64,000 bases of DNA from positions 20,852,001 to 20,916,000 of the forward strand of contig JAJNNQ010000040.1 of assembly GCA_027886175.1 (NCBI GenBank), read 5' to 3'. This DNA is from Phylloscopus collybita. Taxonomy: Eukaryota; Chordata; Aves; Passeriformes; Phylloscopidae. A model generated the notes under the pieces. That model did not search any database. It was not told where the DNA came from and worked only from the letters and a program-made list of their open reading frames with translations. Position numbers and translations under genes: made by a program. Shown piece after piece: positions 1-11,690 of the stretch (positions are counted from its first letter, which is position 1; the number at the start of each line of letters is the position of its first letter).

Positions 1-2094
1 AAGATTCACTGGCAGCATTTAATAGCATATATTTGGAATGTGAAATAAGGAAGCCAGACATTGGTGATGCACCAAAATCTATTAGTAATTTGTTTAACTC
101 CACTCCTCCACACATGCAAGAGAATAAAATAAAAGTTACTCGAATAAAAATTATTTTTAAATAAATCTTCACATTTATGATTATATAGGGTTTTATTTTC
201 TTTAAAATACCACCTATTTTTCTTTTTCTGAGAGTCAATGGTGATCGCAAAATGCAAAAAATTGCAAACAAAACTAAGGAGAAGTTCAAGTTGGCTGTGG
301 AGCCAAAAGTGTGATTCAGTAGCTGAAAATATCTCTGCGCTTCATGCATCAAACTCAAACACTGTGCTTTGGCAACGCCCCCTGGATTAGAAGCGGAGTT
401 TGAGGTCATTCCTCCTCCAGCCTGCCATGTATGGATAGGGCCCACGCTCATGACAAATTACTGACTTACTGAGCACACCCCAAGAGCAGAGTGACATCAG
501 TGCAGAGGGATCTTGCCTCACTGGGGAGGACCAAAGACTTCACTGCTGCCTTTCTCTTGGTAGTCTTAAGACCTGGAGGACCAGAGTGGAGGGACTGGGA
601 AAAAGGACACTTTAAACAGTGCCTCTCTAGACGTGGCAATAACAAGGGATAGTGAAGTAGTTTACTTGTAAAGACATGACATAACATGACATGACATCCA
701 GCAGAAGTGCTGTAAAAGTGTGTGAAGTGTGTGCTCAGAGATGGTTTGGTGGCCCATTCAGATTCTCAAGACAGATGATCAGCTGCCAGTGATGGTGTTA
801 CACGGGGACTTGCCAACCTGAAACTACAGTTGTGTAATCCTGTGCTGTACAAGCTGTCTCTGCAACTGTCCGAGACTGATCTCAGCTTAGCTGGTCTAAA
901 TTCAGAGTGCCGTGAGTGAAGTCTATACTTTTTATTAACACCAGCTCACTGAGCTCTTAGTTTTATTTTACAGGGAACCTTGAGTTAGATTTTGCATGTA
1001 ACAACCAAAACTCTGTGAACAGACCCCAAGTCCTTAGACTATTTTCCCTGCTGACAAAACTCTATTGCTCACAGACATCCCACTTCCCTCCTGGTACCCT
1101 GCATGGCTGACCAGTTGCCAGCTTCTCAGGGACAAGTTAGCTTTCGCCTGCTGCTGAGATTGTCCGGCCATTGCTGAGATTATGGCCATTACTCTGCCAC
1201 GGGCTTTGTGTTGCAATGGTCTTTCCATGGAGATGGAGATAGTTTTGACAGCTCAAGTGATTGCCATGGTCTAGTGGGATACCTGCCATATTGTAGCCTA
1301 CCTGCTTAGTGGCCTAATGGCCACTCAGTGCCTCTGCCTTGTGTACCTTGCTGCATTGGTTTTCCCCAATGCATGGGTGTCATAGCAGGGTAGTCATCAA
1401 AGAGAGAATGGAAGCCAAGGCCACTCAGTGTGGGAGGTTCCTCGTGATGATTTTGCCAAAGTCTGTTTTGCCAAAGAGCATGTTTGGATCCCACAGAGCA
1501 TGAGCTTTACCTAGAATCCTATCTTGGGCTTGGCTGAGATCTGATGTTTTCATTTTTCCCTGCCTACTCTCGGAGGATCGCCAGATGTACTCCCATCTTC
1601 CTGCCAGCTGCCTGCACAAACAGCCCTCTTGGCAGCAGCAGGCTAGGCAAATGGGTTGAGCAATGTGTGTTTGAGGACACTGTGTCAATTGTCAGCTTGA
1701 CCATTGTCTAAAAGCATCAAGCCTGCTTAGTGAGGGTGCTTGTCTCAGCTGGCAGTATCTAAACTGTTTTTTGCAGTGAGGTTGTGGACCTATACTTAGG
1801 GGGATGTGCTCTTGCTAATTTAGCTCCTGGCTGAAGTGAAAAAAGTAACCCAAAATCATAGTTGCAGCAGCAGCAGCAAAATAAGCTCCTGTGCACATTG
1901 GGCTCTGAAGATAGAGGAGATAACATAGGGAGGCTCCCAAGAAAAAATTAGGTTCTTGGATTTAATAAAGTGAATTACCTACATGTAAAGTAAACAAAGT
2001 TCATAGATGTTCCTTTTAGTTAAATTTTGTTAGGATTGCAGAGCCTGACAAAAAATAAAACCAGCTCCACTAACACATATGCATTAGTAAATAT

Positions 2095-2205
2095 GTCTAT
2101 TTTTATTTATATAATATGTACAATATGCACATATGGATATATATATATTTATGTAGATAAGCATATATGTATGCACATAAATTTATGCATGTACAAATTG
2201 GAACA
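2095..2205. repeat. AT-rich low-complexity segment
   Basis: TATTTATATAATATG, a short TATATATATAT run and several ATATGTATGC-like units make a degenerate TA/TG-rich stretch of about 110 nt. Confidence 0.6.
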
Positions 2206-4165
2206 AGCTGCAATTTTATGAACATTTCTTGGTGCTCCTTGCATTGAGATCTGCAATGTGGTGTTAGCAGGATACCAAAATGAAGAAAAGCTGTCTATAA
2301 AACAAATTTAAATGGCCTATCACTCCTATTGAGAAAATAGTGGAAAATAAAAGAAGCATCTATAATGAAAAATAAAGCAGGCTTCAAATCAAAAGAGACC
2401 ATTTCTGTTTTAATAATAAAGACAAAAATGTTTACAGCACAGAGACATTTGATTCAAAGAATGTATTATATACCTTTTACTTTGGAAGTAGTTCACGATT
2501 TGATCTGTTAATTTTATCAAACTGGTTGTAGGAAAACATATTTCTGCAGTATTGGGAGCTGCCAGAATGACCTGGAGTTAGGAGGGCAAAGGTAGAGTTG
2601 CTTTAAGTATTTTAATGAATCCGTTCAAAGATGATTTGTGTGAACACATTAAGAGCACGAGTAAACTAATGGGAATAACTTTCTTCCACTTTTTCCAAAT
2701 TCAATTGCATATGGTATGATTGCATTTGATCAAGGCATGAACATCATTTCACAGATGATTGTCTTCTGGCATTGATCATATGAAGTCAATTTAAAGTATG
2801 ACATTGCTTTTACCTTCCTCATGTCGGAAGATTTTTTGCTTCTAGTCTTAGCTGCTGTGGCTATCAAATTGTGTGTATAATAAATTGTGTTTTGTTTAGA
2901 GAGCAATAACTGAAAAATATTGCCCATTTGGAGAAAAAGTGCTGTGACTGAGATTGATGGCTGGAACTTAATGCATCATAGCTGCAATCAAGCAAATTTT
3001 AGACTTCTTATTTCTCCTGTTACAGATGATAATTCACAGAGTTCTATGGATCTTCTGTGTTTGAAAAAGAAGAAAAGGATCAAAAAGATAAAAATGGGAA
3101 AATGAAAAAATTAAAATATTAGAAAAGCGACTCTGACTGGCTTCACGCTCTCTACATATTACAGTAGAGAAGTTTTTATGGTCAATTCATTGCATTAAGT
3201 AAGAAAACATCTATAAAGAGAGAACTCATGCAAGATGATTTGGAGTGGGAGATTTGCATATAACCCCACTGTTTTGAGTTACCAGCCATGAATTCAAGTA
3301 GTTTGTTGATGCACTGCAGAAGTGTGCACATTTTTCTACCCATGTTTCCTGGCTCTTCTTTAGTAGAAATTATTCTGTATAATCCTGGAACCTGACTACA
3401 ATGTAATGGTACCTTACACACATGCTCAAAGTGAGGCTTTAGGTAAATTCCCAAACCATGGTCAAATACAGTCTGTGCTGGAATGCTGTCTGCTGGAAGC
3501 CAGTTAAGGAGCAACATAGGCATGGCTTTATCTGCCCTTTGTACTCTTGAAGTAATTTCACCTGTTTACTGTACTATTTCAGAATCTTTGAATAATTAGC
3601 AGTGAAATTTTATCTAGCTGCTTTCCAAAAATTTTAGTTTCTGATTAAAATACACATGAGATTTCTGACTTTTTTTTTTGCTTTGGAAGGTGCACAGGAA
3701 ACTCCCTGCTAACCCCCTAGCTTCAACTGTAAAGTGTCAGTTTAGCAAATATGTAAGTAGTAATATAAAGCAAAGATTTTGGTTTTGATCCATGACATTA
3801 ATTAATTTTTATGGTCAGATGATGCTGATGTCTCTGTTACATTTTTGTTTCACCACTGAAGGTGTAGTTTCATGACAAGAAAATGATTACAGAGGTTGCC
3901 AAGGCTGCTAGCAGTCTTTCAAAAGCAGATGGTGTAAGAGTCATTATCAGAGCACTTCTGCCTGTGTTTCCAGGTCCCGTGTAAAAGGCTATTCCCAGAG
4001 TGTTTGAGAGGCAGAGTTCAAATTGAAAAAGCTCTTCCAAACAGTGAGACATGCTGTGATTTTCATACTCTCATTTCCCTTCTGATGAGCTTGTCTATTC
4101 ATAGTCCCAGTGGCTGGCAAACAAGTGCAGGAGATTAGGAGAGTCATGACCAGGTATGACCAAAT

Positions 4166-4437
4166 GGAATCACAGAATCATTTAGGTTGGAAGTCCAGCT
4201 GTTAACCCAGCACTGCCAACTCCACAGCTAAGCCTCGTTCCCAAGTGCCACATCTGCGTGTCTTTTAAATACCTCCAGGGATGGTGACTCAACCGCTGCC
4301 CTGGGCAGCCTGTCCCAAGGCTTGACAACTCTTTCCGCAAAGAAGTTTTTCCTAATATCCAGTCTAAACCTCCTCTGATGCAACTTTAGGTCATTTCCTT
4401 TTGCCCGATCATTTGTTAGTTGTAAGAAGAGACCTAG
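4166..4437 (-). mobile_element. CR1-type LINE fragment (3' end, ORF2 C-terminus)
   Basis: Read on the minus strand, the fragment encodes the typical end of CR1 ORF2 (RLDIRKNFFAERVVKPWDRL, then PSLEVFKRHADVAL). On the + strand it begins with ATCACAGAATCATTTAGGTT, the reverse complement of the CR1 3' end. It is strongly 5'-truncated, as is usual for CR1, and cannot be active. The reverse transcriptase domain is absent. Confidence 0.93.
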
Positions 4438-7400
4438 CAATTTCTAAACACTAGAAAATGCTCAGCAGTGATGGTTGCATTGCTGTCTGTCTTTGGTGAG
4501 CAGACACTGTGGGCACGCTCGTTTTCTTCTGCAGCAAAGGAACAAAAGATCGCTCAAATTTTTACTTATGCGGTGATAAAAACAAATAAAAAGTTCCTGG
4601 TTTTACTATCCAAACAATAACTCTAGGAGCTTTAATTAGGCAGCAAAATCTGGTTTGACAACACATGCGTTATCTGGGCTTGTTAAAGACTCTGCAGGTT
4701 GGCTGTTCCTTCAGACCACCTCCTGTTTGCTAGAACCAGTGCTGCTGTGAGATGTTAGGTTAGTAGGGAGATACACTAGTAGTTCCAGGACAAAACCCTG
4801 CTGTCCTTAACCAGATTTTGGTTTGGATAGTATTTTACCTCCTTGTAAGTAATGATTAAGTTTCTTAAGTACTCAGAAACTGATCCAGCCTGCATTGAAT
4901 GGATCAGATGCTAGAGTATTCTTTGAGGAGCCATGTTGAAGATAGTGAGGTTACCACAGCAAGAGGGAAGATATTGGATCCTATCAGTTTTGAGCTAAAA
5001 TAAGTTAGAGCAAAATGGGATATAGTGTTCCTCATGGATTTCAATTTAAACCCTCTCTATGAAGCTGGAGCAGCAGAAGTGTGATTTTGTTCCGTATATG
5101 ACATCTTTCACTTAGGGCTTTATTCTCTTTTCATGAAAGTCTCCTCTGCTTCTGCCAGGGTGCCATAAAGAGGATTGAGTATAAAGGAGAATAAAACCCC
5201 TTGTCTTTAGGTTGCAGATAGGATAAATAAGTTCATGATGCATATTAATTAAAAACTGTGTGCAGGTGTAGCCAGCATCACTAAAACCAGTTTGGCCCAT
5301 GAAAGTACAGGGGTTTCTGCCTTAGGGCTGGAAGGTATCCATGCCACATCAGGAGGAGGATGCTATAATCCAGGGTACCCATAGGTCCTACTGAAGGATG
5401 GGAGAATAAGGACTCATGACTTTTTTGTTGCTTTACTTTGCTTTTTTGGCTGGGACATTTTTCAGGTCAGTTGTAAAAGGAGCAATTGAAATGCCGGCCC
5501 TGCTAAATACAGTTTTGCCCTTGAGCAGAGCCGTGCCAAGGTTTCACCAACAGATTAAAACCATATTGGGCCCTGTCTGTTCAAAGGTTCAAAAGTGGTT
5601 CCTGGCTTCACACCCAGATAATTTCCTAGAAAGCTGTAGATTGGTGTGATAAAGCGCCAGGGGCTGCAGCCAGAGCATATGTTATTTTATATACTCAGAT
5701 GCCTGTATAGAATGCTGTTGACATTGCTGGTCAGTAACACATTATCATTTGCTATTTGTTTTTGTTGCTGGTAGCAAACATTGCAGGGGAAAACAGCATA
5801 ACCGTATCTGTTTTATTGCCAGCCAGTTCCAGGCCTGCTTTACCTTTCGGCTTTTGGCACCCTGTTTCCACTAGCGCACATCTGTGCTCTGCTAAGCAGT
5901 GGAAGCACCGTGTGTTGCCCACCCCACAGAGGAGAGGCTTTCCCTGCTGGAAGCAGAGGGAAGTTTGCTTTGGCATCAGGGTATGGTATGGTCAGGCCAT
6001 GGGCACAAATCTGCAAGTTAGGTGTGCTAAGTTTGAGATTTTCTTCTCCAAGTCCTCTGACATGCTCCTCTACCGTGACTTGGGTAAGCCCTTGAGGAGC
6101 ACATACCTTCTTCTGCTGTGGTGACCTGATCACCTGAGATGGTAGCCAGCCAGGGCCCAGTGACACAGCCAGGGCAAAAGAGCAGGAGAAGGGGCGACAT
6201 GAGCTGTACTTCTTGCTAGGGCCCTGTGCCCTGTGCAGGAACTTACCCACCTGGGATGCTCACACTTGTGGCCTACACCTGGGATTCATACATCACCTGG
6301 GGTGTCACATGAGGATACTCAGGGAGGCCTGAAAGTGCCCTGAGCAAAATGCATGCTGTGCTTGCCTGGGTGTTCACACTGGTCTTTGCAAAATCAGAAC
6401 AGCCAAGCCCATTGGAGCGCGTTGTCTCTACAAGATCACTGAAGGTTTGTTGCCTCAGTATTTACAAGGTGGGCGCTTCAGCCAGCTCTGCTGTGCACAA
6501 ATTAGATCTGAATCTCCAGTTCCTGGTGCCTTGTCTGTATGCCCTAGCAAAGTATTCAATAACCCACTCCCTGCAAGGTGTAAGCAGAGCAGCCTGTGGC
6601 TGTCTAACGTGTCTAACACATTAATGAACATATCTCCTGGTGCTCTGTGCCTCGGATGCACATACAGCCCTGCACACATGCCTACAGCAGGTCTTCTGCA
6701 TTCAGAAAGTGTTTTCTTTGTGTTCTTTCCCAGAGTGCCATCACATGTAAAGAGAAATGTAAGGATTATGACTGTTTTTCACAGTGTAGGCTAATAACTT
6801 ACTTTCTAAAATGTAATAGCATCATATGGGAAAGGGAATTCCTAGAGGTGATCTCACTTTTAAAGCACAGTGCTAAATAGGAAAGAAGCAGGATGAAAGA
6901 CAATCACATTGCTCTGGTTCAGTAACAGGAAAGTATTTGCATTTATTAAAAATTATGTCATCTTAAATTAGGATTTGGGCATGATGTTTTCAAAATTAGA
7001 CAGAAATTAGGCAGAACACTTGGAATGACAAGGCCTAAATGTAAAGATACTACAAAGACACTTCATGCTTTGTGTTTACCCTGCTTTTTGTATAAACGTT
7101 TGAAAATACATCATTGTATGCACCTACTGGCCTTGTATGTCTATTGTTTTCACTTTGACATGCATTAGTTGATGTGTATTCTAGCCCACAGCAAGTTGGA
7201 AACCACAGGAGAGCTACTGATTGCTGGTGCCACATTGCCCTGAAGGTAGCAAGAAGGACTGTGACAATCTCTGAAGTTCTTACATGTATTGCTGTAGCCA
7301 ACACCATAATGTCAGTTAGGTTATAAAATCAAACAGCAGGTTGAATTGATCACAGTCATTAAAAATCTTTAATATTTGTTTTCCAAATAGGTGGAAGAGA

Positions 7401-9701
7401 GAGTCAACAGCCATATTTGCTGGAGTAGTGAACCAAATTGCTTTGACTGGAACCATTACTCACTTGCACCTTTGATGGCAGCAGCCAGGTAGGAGAGTGA
7501 AGGAAGGGTGGTTTTGCATGAGCTGAGGGAGCGGGTCTGAGAGCACAGTTTTTCTTTCTCAAAAGGCTTCACGTAGAAGTCACCCACATTTAAATCCTGA
7601 TTATGTGTCCTTTGGTTACAACTGAAGCCAGCTTTTGCCAAAATTAGAAAAATTTCTCTTTTGGAGTAAGTTTTTGTTAATTTGGAAGTGATGTCTTTGC
7701 TTTGTCCACATATTTGGTTTTCCACTTTCTCTTTCTTCTCTTATGCAATTCTTGTATCAAGTATCCAGGGACTCCACTTCTTGAACTAAACAAGCAGGAA
7801 AGCATGCTTGTAAAAATGCAAGAAGATATGGTGGGTGAGATTTCTATATCTGAAATGTCTGGGGATTTTTATTTACTTTGTCCTACAATATAAGTTGGTG
7901 ATTTCTACTTGACAATTTTGCTATTTTAATTGCACCATGGGCAGTACTGTTCAAGGTTTAATTTTTCCTCTGGGTCTTGAACACTTGGACATGTAGAGAC
8001 TGCAGTTATGAAAGTGCTGATGTTGAATGCAGTAACACTCTAGATAGCTTAAAGTTAGTGGATACCCAACAGAGGTGTTACTGTGGCATCAGATAATTCA
8101 GAAGACAATTTATCTTGTCAAGAAAAGGTCAATTTTCAGCTTGTGATTGCAGTGCCATGTTTATTTGGGTTGGTTGACCAAGTTGGTCAGTTTTCACAGA
8201 GTCTCAAAAACCATGCCTGTGTGCAGTATACAGTTACTTTTGTTGCTATAGGAGACCTGAAGCACTGAGAACCTCCTCTTCTCTCATATTCTCTCTACAG
8301 GCACAACCTTGATGGTCAAAGAATTGTTAGCCCTTAGAATTTAGTAAGACAAGCTTGAAAGAGTGAAAGGTTAAGGAAAGTTTGATCTCTTTCATTGACT
8401 TTCTTTTTTTTTTAAATTATCCAATATTTATCTTCAGCTATAGAAGCTAGGTGTATAAGGAAGATCCTGAAGACTCTCATGTGATACCATGAGTGCAGGA
8501 GAAGGTGTTCAAAGAAAACACAGAACATATTTTGAGATAACCCCACCAGATTTTTCAGGGTTATGTAAATAGTGTTGGACCTATGTTTCATTCTATATAT
8601 GAATTCAGTAAAAGAAGGAGTTAAACTGAGAAGGGCAATCCCTTGAACCTTTGCTTCACTTTGGAACTGATCCCAAATACTCTGCAGTCCAGGATGGTGC
8701 TATATGGGACATCTCTTCTTATGGATCCCTCTCAAGGTCCCTGCAATGGGAGTCATGGGTATCTGTGTTGTTCTCTGTCCCCGCTGCAGTCTCTGAGAGC
8801 AATCGAGATGTTTCTTTGCAGCCTGGGATCAAAGTTGGGTGGGCGAGAGGGTGTGAACTGATGGCTGTCAGCAGGGCTGTTACCCCGCCAGAGGTCCTGT
8901 GGAATTTCTGTTTAAAGTTCAGCAGGAAAATAAACTGTCCTCATGCACCCCTGAGCTCTGTTGCCAGTTTGGAAAGCATTAACTGCGTGTGAAATTTATA
9001 AGGAAGAGTAATGGAACACTGCTGGAGTATGGAAACCTGGCCATGTCCTGACTCACCAGGCAGGATTCAAAGTGGAAAACTGAGAAGTTTGGTACACAAG
9101 AGTATGGCGGCCATCCTCTGAAATGGAGTTTTAGCCTACATTTTTTAGGTTTTGTTAGCATGTAACTTAATGGCACTTGTGTACATGGGGCCCTTACTGC
9201 TGTGGCTCTTGTACACTGAGAACTCTCCCCAGTAATGTGCCAGCCGAGTAATAGCACACTTCACTTTTTGTTTGGAACAATTGCATTTTAGAATAGATGC
9301 TCTGAATTAACATAGTTCAAACCAGTGTAACTATGATGATATGTACCAGTACCTCGTGTGCTAAGGATATTAAGGCAAGCACTTAATGCTGGTAGGGTAG
9401 TAAATATGCTGTGTGAGCTAATATAAGGCTCCCATTAAGAAATGGAGCCCTATTACTGCCTACTTTACAGGTGAAAGCTTGCAGTCTGCTTCCACCACTA
9501 GGCACGGGGTGGTAGGAAGGCACATTTTCTCCAAGGACCAGAGCATGCAATGCTGCCAAACCAGCAGTCCGAGGCGTCCTTCAGGGAATGTTTCCTGCAG
9601 CTGAGAGAGATTGCAAACTCTGGTGTGGAGGACTAGCTGCCTTATTTTGGCTGAGAATCCTTTGAAGATACTGGTCCTGATTCTCTACTGCCTGAAACCT
9701 T

Positions 9702-9800
9702 GCTATTTATACCTGGGCAAAGTGAATGCCGAGCGAGCATAAAATACCACTATGCTAGTGCTAAAGGAGCTGTTATCCACTTTGCCCAAATATAAATGAC
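9702..9800. promoter_or_regulatory. Inverted repeat with MEF2-like and CAAAG-type motifs upstream of the CpG island
   Basis: TGGGCAAAGTG (9714-9724) and CACTTTGCCCA (9778-9788) are exact 11-bp inverted repeats 53 bp apart. The outer flanks also partly mirror each other (CTATTTATA at 9703-9711 against ATATAAATG). CTATTTATA fits the MEF2 site and the inner arm resembles half of a nuclear receptor DR1 or HNF4 site. About 200 bp upstream of the CpG island. Confidence 0.5.
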
Positions 9801-9999
9801 TATGCAAAGGGTGAAGCAAGTTCAAGGTCCCTCTTTTTGTTGTGACATTGCCCCTAGATCCTTCTGCTCATTGCTGACAGTGTGAGTAGAAGGAGGCTGA
9901 ATCTTCCTGTAGGTTTGAGATCAAGATGTGCAAACTCGGGGAAGTGAGAGCACTTGCTCCTGGTCCCGCTAGTAGCCAGAGAGAGGCAAAACATGTTCC

Positions 10000-10500
10000 T
10001 TCTTTCGCGTCCCGGAGGCGGCCGAGCAGGGTGGCTGGACAGCAAATCCATTCGTCAGTTCCCTGAGCAGCCTGTGCCGGGGGGCGGATGGGACACGAGA
10101 AGGTCCAGAGGAGGCAGAAATGGGCACTGCGCTCTCCAGCCTCACAGCTCCGGGCACGGAAGGCCGCAGCGGCTCCGGCGGCTCCGGCGCTGCGCGGGGG
10201 CGGGCGGGATGTGGAAGGGAGAGCCCGGCGCTGCCAGCCCCAGGCCCCGCGGGCGGCTGCGGCACCCCTCTGCGGGCCGGCCATCGCCTGCCTTCATTGC
10301 AGAGCGTCCCCGCCCCCCAAAACCGAAACCAAGCCCCCGAGCCGTAAGAATCCGCGCTTATTTAGTGAAACATGGCAACTTCATTTCCCCCCCACACAAT
10401 CAATATGTGTGGCCCGTGCAGCCGCACATCCCGCGGTGCATTGACATCCCGCCTATTGGAAGGGCACGGTCCTTGAAATCCTCTGGCACCGCGAGCTACT
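10000..10500. promoter_or_regulatory. CpG island, candidate alternative promoter and first exon
   Basis: By eye this 500-bp stretch holds roughly 45 CpG dinucleotides, against a few per kb on both sides. It contains a GC box (GGGGGCGGGCGGG, 10196-10208), an inverted CCAAT box (CTATTGG, about 10453-10459) and no obvious TATA box in the core. A donor-like GCC/GTAAGA has its GT at 10344-10345. CpG islands in vertebrate introns usually mark promoters, so an internal HIVEP2 promoter or an unannotated non-coding RNA start is likely. Open frames here, up to 232 codons, are explained by GC content. Confidence 0.55.
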
Positions 10501-10719
10501 GCTTCCAAACTAGAGCAGAGACAGATAAGGATATCGTGAAGGAGAAATTTGGCGCTGAGAATTATAAAACCGAATCCTTAAAAACCCTGCGTACTTTTGG
10601 CAATATTTCATGTCTCGTAAATAGAACCCTTATATATTCATGCGTATTTTAAGCAGAATATAGTGTACCGCAATTTCTGCCATCTAAGCAGATATCTTGG
10701 TAATTTTAAAACAGAGCTG

Positions 10720-10724
<5 letters not shown>

Positions 10725-10772
<48 letters not shown>
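10725..10772. repeat. 48-nt poly(T) tract
   Basis: An uninterrupted run of 48 T follows TTGC and is followed by CTCCCCGTAG. It is the longest homopolymer in the window and sits just downstream of the CpG island. It may be a poly(A) tail inserted in reverse or simple expansion; exact length may be affected by sequencing. Confidence 0.9.
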
Positions 10773-11600
10773 CTCCCCGTAGCCAGCGCTGCGCCAATTA
10801 ATAACAAGGCCAGCATTCTGTGTTAGGCATCCTGGCCCAGGGGCTCCCAGGTGTTCATATACCTGCTGGAGGCAATGCAGGAGTTCAGGAGTTGAGCCAG
10901 CACAGGGTGGGTCAGTGGCTGGCTCTGCCTGAGCAGAGCTGTGTGGGGATGGTGTGCTGCAATGCACACTGCTGTGCGAGGGATACTTTTAAAATGCAAG
11001 ACATGCAAATGGTCTTGAAATGCAGGCAACTGGAAGGATTCTTTATAATACCTAGGTTAACCTCTATATGTTTCATTTCTTCATAATTTTGCAAGTGCCT
11101 TCGTCTTTACTGGGGATAGGGGGTCATAACAGCATGAGCACTTGAGCCACTGAATGCCCTACTTGATGGTATTTTGTTTAACTTCCAAGACATATGTATA
11201 CCTATTTCCCTCTGTCTTAAAATATCTTAAGATAGATTCATGCTACAATGTCAGTCTTTAAAAGTAATCCTATAAACCTTTCTGTGTTCTAAACAAAATT
11301 TGAAGAATTTTCATTTTTGAGAAATTACAGTCCAGTGCCCCGTGCAAGTCTGTGTGATTGGAGTCTCTTGCTCACTTACACTTTGCTAAAAAGTTCTGAG
11401 ACTGCAAAGTTTCAGCCAGTTGGGAAGCTCAGATCTGCATTAGCAGTTACCTCCAGATGGCTGCACTTTCATTTGGTACTAAGCCTTCTAGTATCTCAGC
11501 ATTTGCATGGTTGGGATGGTGATGTGTGCTGTTCCACTTGTTTTTGCCAGAAAATGTACAGGGCATTGTATGATAAGTTTTGACACATAGTATAGTTTAA

Positions 11601-11690
11601 AAAGAGAGTGGGGGGAGAGAGAAGGGACAAGGAAAAGAGGAGGACAGGAAAAGAAAGGAATAAGAAAATGAAGCAGGAGAAGTTTTTGTC
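11601..11690. repeat. Purine-rich (GA) tract
   Basis: About 90 nt are nearly pure purine (AGAGAGTGGGGGGAGAGAGA and GGAAAAGAGGAGGACAGGAA), a GA-rich low-complexity block on the + strand. Such mirror-like tracts can form triplex DNA. Confidence 0.7.

Larger units (their letters stand above)
1..9700. other. Non-coding, presumed 5' intron of HIVEP2
   Basis: No open frame here resembles a protein apart from the CR1 remnant near 4.2-4.4 kb. The stretch at about 1030-1690 has internal short duplications (GGCCACTCAGTG twice, GTTTTGCCAAAG-like units) and a TGCATTGG/CCAATGCA stem-loop at 1352-1373, and might be an old unclassified repeat. Assignment to a HIVEP2 intron rests on the known presence of far-upstream non-coding exons in this gene. 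Confidence 0.5.

Noticed and set aside
9954..10652. 232-codon + strand open frame and overlapping 138- and 98-codon minus frames
   Set aside because: They coincide with the CpG island, have low-complexity Pro/Arg/Ala composition and no recognisable domain; GC-rich DNA lacks stops in several frames.
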